The translations under genes and the position numbers were made by a program. The notes beneath the pieces were generated by a model. That model saw only the letters and a list, made by a program, of their open reading frames with translations. It did not search any database and was not told the origin of the DNA. Positions 20,734-30,117 of a stretch of 64,000 nt of DNA are shown here, in pieces. The number at the start of each line of letters is the position of its first letter. Positions within the stretch are counted from its first letter, which is position 1. Origin of the DNA: Amblyomma americanum (lineage: Eukaryota > Arthropoda > Arachnida > Ixodida > Ixodidae); contig NC_135505.1 in assembly GCF_052857255.1 (NCBI RefSeq), positions 56,730,368-56,794,367 on the forward strand. The letters are read 5' to 3'.

Positions 20734-21136
20734 TCAGTTTGGTTTCTCTTTCCTTAAGTGCGCAATGTCAACGCATGCGTTGTGGATAACTGTGTTGCGT
20801 AGCGATGACTGCCTCTTGTAAGTAGACCCACTTTTCCCGTGTGCCTGACTGCACTTTCCGGAATAGAGCGGCGGAAAGCTTTGAGGGAACGTTTCCCGTG
20901 TGTCAATAAGGACAAGTTGGTTTTTATGTAGATCACAACTGAAATTCCTGATGGCGCATTCTGACACGTAGCGGATCATCAAACTCGTTCCTTCTACTCC
21001 GCCTTCTAACAGTATCAAGTTGACCAAGTAGAGCAACAGCCTCTAGCGAATAGTTTGATTCAAGCATCGTAAGGAGGTTTCTCCGAGATTCGTTATGAGC
21101 ACGTCTGTCGGTGCTAATGTCCGTGTTCCTCTTCAC
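20734..21136 (-). pseudogene. Unidentified exon-like remnant (copy A)
   Basis: Two overlapping frames (21136-20933 and 21036-20734) are conserved in copy B (50610-50335 and 50438-50136). Fragments include LVKKNTDISTDRRAHNESRR (copy B), MIRYVSECAIRNFSC and FPPLYSGKCSQAHGKSGS. The pattern C-x6-C followed by LYSGKC loosely recalls the finger domain of degenerin/ENaC channels (YGxCYtFN), but the match is too weak to name it. One frameshift separates the halves. It could equally be chance openness. Confidence 0.25.
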
Positions 21137-21798
21137 AAAGTTGTAGAGTCCGGGCCACCCAGGCTGTGGCTAAGTCCAACAAATTACAGGGCACGGAAGC
21201 GCCCTCAACCAGAAATGGTTCGAACAATACCAATGTCATTTGCACATCATCAATGCCACTTCATCTCGCGTTTAATATGAAAGCAGGGTGTTTATCACAT
21301 TACATTTCTTTTTTTTAATAGATGTCACCCAGTCTCGAACTGCAAAGGACACATATATCACAGAAAATAATACATTCGCATGAAGAACCATTCTTTAAGC
21401 TTCCTAATACATCCAAGTCTCTTATGTTCTTACAAGGACTCATAGACACCAAGTGTCCGTTTTGTGAGCGCAAAAGAAATGACACACACGCTGTATTCGA
21501 GGAAACGTACAGTGTTCCTAATAAATGATCAAAAATAGAACAAAATTGTGAGTGCATTTTTTCAGTATCGCCGATCAGAAATGGTTGAAGACAGCTATGA
21601 GATGACCAAACGGTAAGAAAGGGAGAAGTCTGGTCCTTTTCTTATCCTTGCAGTAGCATTTGTACTTATCAGAAACAAAAATATGCTCTATATTCGGAGT
21701 ACAATTGTCTCAAACCATGCTTATCCAACCAAATAATCTTAATGCCACCATTAAAAAACTGGTAATGAAGGAGGGCGCCATGAGAGGAGCACTATATT

Positions 21799-22482
21799 TA
21801 TTTATTTATTGTACCCTCAGGGCCAAAGGAATTACAGAGGGGAGTGGGTTAATTAGGATAAACAACAATGAAATAGAATACAGTTAAAACAGGCATTACA
21901 AAATAAATTTCCTCCAGAATAAAACAAACAACAACATCCAGAAAACGTAAATAGTATAGAAACAATGTATACAGTACAGTGGACGCAGATAAAACACACA
22001 ATCAACTTTCTTCAGAATAAACAATATTAGCTACAGCGTCATGAAAGATTTTATTATCCGGAATGGCTGCAATATCGGGGGGAAGGCGGTTCCGTTCCAC
22101 AGATGTGCGGGGAAGATATGACTGAAAAGGAGATTTGGTGTGGCATGTTGGGATGCCAACCATGTGGCGGTGATCGATGCGACGTGAAATGTATTCGGGG
22201 CGTTACATGAAGTAGTTGTGAAACGCAACGTGATGATATAGCTTGTGAAATAGTGCTAAACGACCAATTTTGCGGCGAGATTGTAATGATGGGAGTGAGA
22301 CGTTAGATTTCATGGCTGTGATGCTAGCCGCACAGTTGTAATTTGAAAGAATGAAGCGAACGAAATTATTTCGGAAGAATTCCAAGGAATATGTGAATTT
22401 ACAAGAAATATTCCAAGGAATATGTGAAGAAATATGTGAATATTCACATATTCCAAGGAATATGTGAGCCTCGCACTATCGA
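21799..22482 (-). mobile_element. 5'-truncated CR1-like LINE fragment (copy A only)
   Basis: The plus strand begins with TTTATTTATTTATTGTACCCTCAGGGCC, the reverse complement of a CR1-like 3' tail. Minus-strand reading from about 22385 gives the end of an ORF2 (RRKIGRLALFHKLYHH, then NSHIPW-type fragments). Copy B at about 51195-51215 is uninterrupted, so this is a post-duplication insertion. A short repeat GCACTAT flanks both ends (21793 and 22472 regions). The 5' junction carries filler DNA and a palindrome. Confidence 0.75.
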
Positions 22483-22494
22483 TAGTGCGAGGCT
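22378..22494. repeat. Palindromic filler DNA at a LINE 5' junction, with a perfect 28-bp palindrome
   Basis: Between 22378 and 22466 the segment TATTCCAAGGAATATGTGA occurs about three times plus partial and inverted copies, including an inverted repeat TCACATATTCC-AA-GGAATATGTGA at about 22445-22468. Immediately after, 22467-22494 is a perfect 28-bp palindrome centred on ATCGAT. The empty-site sequence in copy B (GCACTATATATAGTTCGAGGC) is only partly symmetrical, so the palindrome was created or perfected at insertion. Confidence 0.8.
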
Positions 22495-23631
22495 TCACTG
22501 TTTTCTCACTGTTCCAGCGTCCATAAAAAAATGTGCCCAATGGCTTCCGTAGCGTGATAAGGGTACGTGCTGTAAATTGAACTGATCAGATATTATAATC
22601 TGTAAAGCTACCACGCATAACAAGCCAGTATCTCGATGACAACCAGCATGATCACCGGCTGATCACCGGCATTTACGGCTTCTTTACAGAATAAAAATGA
22701 ACTGAGAAAATGTGCTTCCTAACAAGGTTCCTTTTGGTAGAGTAGAGATTGTATTGTATAAAGCGATATGCCACCAGCGGTGTCATGCTGATTCATTTCG
22801 AAAGGTCCAACAGAAACACATTGTTGAGTGCAAAACACTCTGACATCTAGCGCATTGTTTGCAAATTACTGTAATCGGTATTTTTGCCTTGTACGAAGGT
22901 CGATATACTGTTTCTTGCGTTCAGGCTAGAGGGTGGGTCACGCAGTGACAATACAATGCCATGAAATAAAACTGAGGCAAATTTAGATAAAAAAGTGTTT
23001 TTCAGACTGAGATGAATATTTTGATTCAGAAAATTGCACATTTTCTCTGCTTTGCTTCTGTATACGCGTTTACGCACAATACGCGTTGAGAGCTTTTTAT
23101 GTGGGCCAGGCACGTGACATTCGTCGTCGCCACAAAGTGTAAGAGCTTTTGTGCCTGAACTTTCCCTCAGTCCACCAAGCGCATGGCTTTCAAAGGCCGG
23201 TATATAAATCGATCGACTGCCTGTTGTAAAAAAGAAATAATTATGAGAAGTGCCTAATGTTAGGTGAGCGAAAGGGGCAGTCCTTTTACTAGTTTTCAGT
23301 AGGACTTTTTTTCTGTTTCAATTATGCATTGCGCAGCAGTGGTTCTATCAAAATTTTCACGACTGCTTCGGCACCAGTTCACGCGCTTTTGAGTTCTCGC
23401 AGGTAAGCATTATTCGATACTGGCGACAATCGCGGAAAAAAAATTGCCGCTATAGAAATTGCATGCATGGCTTAAGTGAAGGTACACCGCAAATGAAAAC
23501 TATAAACATTGGCAAAACCGATGTGTATAGCCAGCAGCGTCAATATTACCTGTCGCTGTGTTGTTCCTGGCTTGTGACAATGTAAACCACGCCCTGTTGT
23601 TTCAAATTTGAGAAAAAGAGGGTGTGGACAG

Positions 23632-23636
<5 letters not shown>

Positions 23637-23711
<75 letters not shown>
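23637..23711. repeat. (TA)n microsatellite, about 37 repeats
   Basis: Uninterrupted alternating T and A covers roughly 75 bp. The equivalent place in copy B (about 52488-52500) has only ATATATT, so expansion happened in copy A after duplication. Confidence 0.95.
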
Positions 23712-23712
<1 letters not shown>

Positions 23713-23739
23713 AAAGAAATTTACAAGAAAACAATGTAG

Positions 23740-24925
23740 CTCCAAACTGGTAAAAAATGAAGGGTGTATAAAAAGTTTCGGTGATGAAGAAACTTAGGCA
23801 AGGATGTCCTCTATCACCACTCGTACTGTTGGTGCAAATCAGGGAGATTGAATGGAAAATAAAAAGAGCAAATGAGGGTTTACTGCGCCTCAGCGGCAAA
23901 GGGGTGAACTGTACAGAAGTTGCATAGTGGGATTGATATATGCCCATGACATCGTTCTTCTAGCACATGGCGCAATAGGCCATCAAGACTTGCTGGACAT
24001 TTGCAGAAAATAACCAGAGGATCTAGGAGTGATTGTGGGTGCTGAAAGGCCCAGAGTAACGGTAAAAAATGTGCACACTGGTACGATCACCCTACAAAAC
24101 TTATCTATAGTTAAGGCGCACAACTGTCTTGGAACCTGGATAACTGATGGCACGTACTACATGTGATACCAAAAAAAGCAAATTATGAAAAAAATAAAAA
24201 CGCATCTTTCATGAAAAATCGCGTGCTTTGATAAAATAAGAAATATGAAGTTATTCGGCCAATCTGAAAAGATGGATTATTATCGGGCATTACGTCTGCA
24301 GACACTGCGGCGTGCTGAGATCAGCCACAAATTCACCACTTGAACTAAAACAGACCACAGTCAGTATACTTGCCCTGGAGGCACTGGAAGCACTTCTAAT
24401 GAAGCAGCTCAAGGTAGGATGGTCGAAATTCGAAGCGTGTGATGCAGAAAATAAGGTGGAATATTAAAAACTGTTGAGGCATAATATTCGTAAACGATGG
24501 GTGGCGAAAATTTTGGAGGTGAAGAATTAGACGGTTGGTAATAAATGGAAGTGCCAAAGGAAAGAAAGCAAGGATACCACAACCTTCAGAGAGAAAGTAA
24601 GATTCTTTGAACATACTCACTGGAAAGAAAAAATGCTGGGTAAGGAGAAGTTGGAGTTCTAGAGGAAGGCAATATTTAAGATTGAAGGGGAAAAGTTTTT
24701 TGACAATTCCATAAAGGACGAAATTTTGCCGGCTAAACTCAGACACCACTGATGACGTTTGCTGTTGGTGCATGCAAGATAGGGAAACGATAGAACTTAT
24801 CCTTATCCTGTATGAGTCCATTGAACACCCAGTGCACGATTCCGCCGCAGGAATCCGCGAAGCATTATTGATTTGGAATAGCCAGGACATTCTCAATTTT
24901 CAAAAACTAGAGATAGACAACTAGA
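23740..24925 (+). pseudogene. CR1-like LINE reverse transcriptase remnant (copy A)
   Basis: Plus-strand fragments read RQGCPLSPLVLL (motif B, about 23790-23830), LIYAHDIVLLAHG (motif C, where YADD is changed to YAHD, about 23935-23965), and near 24760 a C-terminal cluster (CWCMQDRETIELI) with HPVHDSAAGIREAL after it. Relatives are the minus-strand LINE at 1-4797 (GLMYADDIVLLA). Stops and frameshifts are frequent. The partner in copy B is 52540-53755, so insertion preceded the duplication. Confidence 0.65.
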
Positions 24926-26255
24926 GCATTGGTGGAGAATATCAAGAGAGTAGTTTAGTAATGGTAAGAAAATCCGGCTTGCCTGCCTTCATGTCTTCCT
25001 TCCTGCGTGCCTTTCTGTCTGCCTACCTGTTTACCTAACTACGTAGTCTACTCAGCTTTTTGGTGTCGCTTCATTACTGGGAAATTTGGCTATGAAGACG
25101 TGCATTCTAGCTCCACTGTTTCTGCGTTTACGTGCGCCGGTGTCGCGTACATGACAAAACTGCGAAGAACCTTTCTCACAAGTGTGCTCAGGTGGCGTAG
25201 GTGGTGAAGATACATAACGAAGTTGCCAGCAAAGCAGACTGCACGGAAAGAAAGAAGGGGTCCTCCGAAGCACTAACCGAGTGAAAACATCGTTATTAAC
25301 ACCAAACATTTTTGGAGAAAAACATTTTCCAAGAAAAATTATTTATGAGTGCCAATTTTTTCATCTATTGTAAGAATTCACTATACCATTCAATATATCG
25401 GCACATCTCCCCTGACAAAGCTTGCATATTTTGGTATTAATGTTTTTGCTGTCGTCAAAAACGTTCCACACTGGTCACTACGGCAGTCTTAGCTACTCGA
25501 TGCATGCGATGGGAAAACTTTGAAAGAGTTATTCTGCGAGGCATCAGGAGAGCAAATGATTATTTAAAAATTTTCCATAACATTAGATTACAATATTCCA
25601 ATATTCACAATTTTGACCCAGAAAGCTGCGCATGACACTATGAAATGACTGTTATTGCGTCAGCAAGATTTGTCTTTTCTTTAATTCGGTGCAAATGACG
25701 CGGTGCTTGCTCGGGCTGGTTGTAACGTGTACACAAAAAGGCATAGAGTAAGGACAGAAAATGCCTGAGTTTCATCAAAGCGTTTTTAAAGCGTGATGTT
25801 TAAACGTGGACAGACATCTAACCTACACAGGTTAAGCGTTAAAAAAAAAGAGGAGACGCGCGCTTCTTAAGCGTGCAATTTTGGTAGTGTATTCGCGTGT
25901 AATGCGGCCAGCTGCCAGTCAAGGATATGCATTGTAATATAATGCAGCGGTGAAATACCATAACGTAGAAACATAAATCACGTACTGCGGTTATGCGCCA
26001 GTGCGCTTAAAAATCCGGGTTTCTCTGCCGAAGGTGAAAAATTGTTCAGTTAGGGCGAATTGTTGAGTGCAGTTTGCATCGAGATTTTTCAATTTCTTAA
26101 CTGGGAAGGCAATGGGAGCATAAATATGAACTTTCTATGAATAATACAATGGAGGAGGCGATTTTGTTTTATAGGTTGATGTAGCGACGATTAGTCGGGG
26201 TATACGGGGAATACGGAATCGGTGAATACATTGTAGTTTTTAAGAACGAAATCTG
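24926..26255. other. Duplicated intergenic DNA, no gene seen
   Basis: Contains a short CTTCCTGCC-type pyrimidine repeat (24980-25030) and AT-rich DNA. It matches 53756-55064 in copy B. No domain or element recognised. Confidence 0.5.
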
Positions 26256-26495
26256 CGCCGCCGCGGTCGCTCAGTGGTTTTGGTGCTCCAGTGCTGACCC
26301 GAAATACGCGGGTTCCATCCCAGCCACGGCGGCCGCATTTCAATGGAGACAAAATGGCAGATGACTGTGTACACTGGGATATCAGTTCCCGTTAAACGAC
26401 TCCAGGTGGTCGAAATTGTCCGGACCCCTGAACTACGTTGTCCCTCCTAGCCTGAGTCTCTTCGAGACTTTGAACGGCATTAAAACCAAGAAGCA
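26256..26495 (+). mobile_element. tRNA-derived SINE (copy A, predates duplication)
   Basis: The head is CCGCGGTCGCTCAGTGG with a diverged B box (GGGTTCCATCCC). The body has CTCCAGGTGGTCGAAATTGTCCGG and the 3' end GAGACTTTGAACGGCATTAAAACC. It has a clear partner at 55065-55296. It shares the AGGTGGTCGAAATT body segment with the Ruka-like SINEs but has a different 3' end, resembling the LINE 3' end at 63280-63290. Confidence 0.8.
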
Positions 26496-27553
26496 AACAA
26501 ACGAAGTCACTTTTATAAGCTGCAATATAATGGCAATGATACCCACGTCGGTCACGGAGTGAGCGCGCTTAAGCGAAATAGAGATAGCGGGAAGACGATT
26601 GGTGAACAGCTATTCTTGTTATTTATCCGCTCTAGAGGAAGATGAAAACTTTGTAATTTTCTGCCTGAAAATAGCCCTTACCACGGTCCTTTATGAAACG
26701 GTGGCTTGCTTCCCTTATTTGAGGTTTGATCCCTCAGCAATGTTTGGCACCTCGATTAATCCGTTGTTTATTACAAAATAGTTGACAATTAACGAGCGAG
26801 CGTTGTAAGGCTGCTGCGAATGGTAAATATGGGCAGTAACACAATATATTGGAAGATTTTTAAAAATCTAACTCGCCTAATTCGGCCTTTCGGTTTATTC
26901 GAAAAGACGCGTTCTGTTCCGTGAACATCACGATCATGAAAACTGTTCTCTTAATTCGAACTCTGTATAATTCGAATAATATCTGCTCTGTTTCGGGCTT
27001 GAATTATAGCTTTCGGTATGGATCAATTGTGGTCAGGCTTATATATATTTTTGCGCAACATTATGCTAGTAACGACATCATTTAAGCTTCCGATTCTTTG
27101 CGCTCTTCACACAGGTTACGTCACCGAACGATCATTTCTTCGAGCTACCTGTATCGACCAGCGACACTTTGAAATAAAGAGAATATATGGGAGAATTTAG
27201 GGGCAAGGAGTTTCACACCTCATTGCTGTAATGTGTGCATCGACTGCACCTCTGTTCTCTCAGTGGACCGGCGTTACAAGGTAATGTTAAAAGATCCTGG
27301 CCATCGCAGATGATGCAGTCAAATGTTGACACGGTTTGCTTTAGATGGCAGCTATCAATGATCCCGTCGGCTAGGATGTCGCTATAAAGCGGCTCGATGA
27401 CCAAACGAGGCGTGCGTGGCAGATCCCTTAAACGACGGGACGCATGCGTGTAAGACCCCGCGAGAGCTGTGGAAGCGCAAGGCCAATTGAATGTTCGCTG
27501 CTTGTGCCGCATTAAAAGCGCTGGCCACCGTTCCACGAGGTGGAGTGGTCGCC
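26496..27553. other. Duplicated intergenic DNA, no gene seen
   Basis: Matches 55297-56358 in copy B. Short open stretches are not convincing. It ends at the CTG-rich array. Confidence 0.5.
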
Positions 27554-27624
27554 GTCTAGGCTGATTTTCGGTCGTCGCTCCTCCCTCTCCCGACTGGACC
27601 GTGAAGAAATTGCTTGGCATATCC

Positions 27625-27908
27625 CTGCTGCTGCCGCCGCTTTGTTCTGCTTGTTGCTGCTGCTTGCTGCTGCTGCTCCTTGCTGCTTCAGCTTCTTGCT
27701 GCTCCTGCTGCTTGCTCCTGCTGCTGCTTGCTGCTGCCGCTGCGGCTGCTTGCTGCTACTGCTACTGCTGCTGCTTGCTGCTGCTGCTTGCTGCTTGCTG
27801 CTTGCCGCTGCTTGCCGCTGCTTGCTGATGCTTGCTGATGCTTGCTGCTTGCTGCCGCTTGCTGCTTGGTGCTGCTTGCTGCTGCTTGCTGCTGCTAGCT
27901 GCTGCTGC

Positions 27909-27941
<33 letters not shown>

Positions 27942-28152
27942 GCTGTTGCTTGAGGCTGCTTGCTGCTGCTTGCTCCTTCTGCTGCTTCTTTCTGCTGCTG
28001 CTGCTTGCTGCTGTTGCTTGTTGCTGCTGCTTGCTACTTGCTGCTTGCTGCTGCTGCTGCTTGCTGGTGCTGCTTGCTGCTGCTGCTGCTTGCTGGTGCT
28101 GCTTACTGCTGCTGCTGTTGCTGGTGCTGTTGCTGCTGCTTGCTGCTGCTTC
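27625..28152. repeat. CTG/CTTG-rich imperfect triplet array at the right edge of copy A
   Basis: About 530 bp composed almost wholly of CTG, CTT and GCTG triplets with a recurring TGCTTGCTGC pattern and one pure run of about ten CTG near 27917-27949. All six frames are open over long stretches (poly-Leu/Cys/Ala on plus, poly-Gln/Ala/Ser on minus), which is an artefact of composition. A comparable array sits at the same relative place in copy B (56355-56882). Confidence 0.92.
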
Positions 28153-29070
28153 TCAAAGAGATTCCTCGGCATCCTGTTGCTGACTTTGTCCGGCCCGGCA
28201 GCCGTATTGGTTCTTAGGCGGTTGATTTCAAACTTCATTTCTCGGACAGTGATGGGACAGTACAAGTCCGGGTTTTCCAAGCCCGCGTATTCAGGGAGGC
28301 TCCAACTCCAGAACAGCTGAACTAGCAATCCCTAACCTCGGCTATAAGTTTCTTTTTCGGGACTTCATATTTATACACCAGCTTTTAAAGCTGCCGTCAA
28401 GCCTTCGGTTTGTTTTCTCTGGATGTAATAGATGTCGGAGTAGTTTCCACGTTCTGGCACTGCCAAAATTCCTATCCATTTGTTCACAAATGTTACCCTC
28501 TTTCGCTTGGTGAGTTTCAATGCATGCTCTTTAATGTCTTTGTTCATTGCAGCAAGCTGTTTTCAGAGATTCCTGTCACCTCTTCTCTGGCGGATGTTTT
28601 GCTCTAACTCTGTTGTTCGTCCATAAACTCACGAGATGTGTATCAACGACTTCTGGATCGCCTTAAAATTCCGTCTCTTCGGTAGCGTCCTCAACAGATT
28701 GAATAACTCCTTTGCTCTAATCGTTAATATCGCTTATCGGGTCCTGTCCCGACCTGAGAGTATCCCAATGAAGTCTCAACTCTCCTCTTTCTGATGACCA
28801 GTAGGCCATTCTCAACTATGATCTCTTGTATTATATGATCGCTACTTAGGTCTTCCTCCGGTGTTGCACCATATGGCAGTGATGCCACTCCCGACCACGG
28901 TTAGATCTGGTGTCGTATCCTCGGATATGCTAATTCCGTTCATAGTCGGCCACATCCGGTCCGTAATGAGGATGAGCCCGAGTTGTTAATTTCATCCAAG
29001 AGATTTCTGCCTTTAACCTCGCTACTTTATAACTCCATGCCGGATGGTGCGCATTAGAAAGTCCCACTAT
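28153..29070 (-). pseudogene. R1/LOA-like LINE remnant: endonuclease and start of RT
   Basis: Minus-strand reading from about 29070 gives NGISISEDTTPDLTVVGSG, then after a frameshift PEEDLSSDHIIQEIIVENGL, the end of an APE endonuclease with the catalytic SDH at 28843-28835. Nearer the array comes FEINRLRTNTAAGPDKVSNRM (28240-28165), the usual start of the RT domain in R1/LOA/I-type LINEs. The element is then cut off by the CTG array. Its missing RT to RNase H portion would correspond to the type of sequence present at 63304-64000. Confidence 0.65.
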
Positions 29071-29889
29071 CAAGAGTGGACTGCTTTTTTAAATAACCTT
29101 GGTTTTCATAAAAGTATTGCAAATGTCACTTTTGCGCTGCTAGGTGAGCTATACACGTTCAGGATGAACAGGCTTTTGTTTTTGCGATTACGAGGGAGGA
29201 GTTCGACCAAAACATGATCGATCTGCGCATTCCCTGTCAAATGCTGCAGCGTTGAAATGTTTCTTTTTACAAAGGTAGTCACTTGGGTAGCGTTACCCGA
29301 CCCCTTAAAAGATTTGTAACCCGCTAACTTGTTAAAAGATATTTAAGAATTTGTTTTTATATTTTTATCATTTATTGTTTCATTTTTATATTTTTATTTT
29401 GTTTCTTAATATTTCCCCTACATATATAATCATCATCGTAATAACTATCATCATCATCATCGCTATGCTTTCATTACCGCTGTCGTTGTCTCTATCAACA
29501 TCATCGCTATCACTAACTATAAACTACCGCTATTTTCATCACTCTAATCATCACTATCAATATCGTTAGCTTCTTTACCACCACCATCACTATCACTATC
29601 TCTAGCACTGTCATTATCAGTAGCCATCATTATCGCTACGCATCACAATTTTTGGCTATCTACAAAATGTCACTACTATCATTACATATATGTAGCTTAT
29701 CAGCAGTTGCTTAATCGACTTTTGCATTTTATTTCAATTACCATACAACAAACTTATGATTGACAGTTCGTGCGGATAATTTTGCGTTCAACTCCCCGAC
29801 GTTCGTCCACGCCATTCATAAGCCAAGAAAGCTTTATGTAATGCCACTGTCATGCCATTGTGACGCTGTGCGTAAATAAATAAATGATT
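29071..29889. other. Non-coding DNA with T-rich and ATC-rich simple sequence
   Basis: 29345-29420 is T-rich, and 29430-29640 is dominated by ATC, CAT and TCA triplets in imperfect repetition (for example ATCATCATCATC near 29448). An AAATAAATAAATGA run at 29874-29887 abuts the next SINE. No gene recognised. Confidence 0.7.
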
Positions 29890-30117
29890 TATAGGGGTGT
29901 AACGTCCCAAAGCGACTCAGGCTGACAGGGGCGCCGTAGTGGAGGTGTGCGGTATTTTAGACCGCCTGGGGTTCTTTAACGTGCACTGAAATCGCAGAGC
30001 ACGCGGGCCTCTAGCATTACGCCCCCATCAAACTGCGACCAGCGCAGCCGGGATCCATCACGCATCTTTCGGGTCAGCAGCCGAGTGACATAACCACTTA
30101 GCCACCGTAGCGGCTCC
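29890..30117 (-). mobile_element. tRNA-derived SINE, minus strand
   Basis: On the reverse complement the head reads GCCGCTACGGTGGCTAAGTGG and GCTGCTGACCCGAAAG, the body GCACGTTAAAGAACCCCAGG, and the 3' end GTCGCTTTGGGACGTTACACCCC. It belongs to the same broad family as 26256-26495 and 40480-40707. The B box is degenerate. Confidence 0.75.

Larger units (their letters stand above)
4798..27553 (+). repeat. Segmental duplication, copy A
   Basis: This interval matches 42947-56358 in the same orientation and order, by eye around nine bases in ten in most stretches. Anchors: 4832-4850 with 42979-42997; 8941-9055 with 46911-47019 (nearly identical); 17779 onward with 47019 onward; 20734-21036 with 50136-50438; 26256-26495 with 55065-55296; 27545-27553 with 56345-56358. 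Differences are discrete blocks: 5056-5247 present only here, 9056-17778 present only here, a SINE at 19390-19641, a LINE piece at about 21799-22482 and a TA microsatellite at 23637-23711. The spacing between copies falls from about 38.1 kb at the left to 28.8 kb at the right because of these events. The true left edge may be outside the window. Confidence 0.88.

Noticed and set aside
20734..21136. Firm assignment to the degenerin/ENaC channel family
   Set aside because: Only a loose C-x6-C and LYSGKC resemblance. The usual transmembrane and post-TM motifs were not found.
27540..28328. Long poly-Leu/Cys/Ala or poly-Gln ORFs as genes
   Set aside because: A pure consequence of CTG triplet composition; all frames are open and there is no domain.
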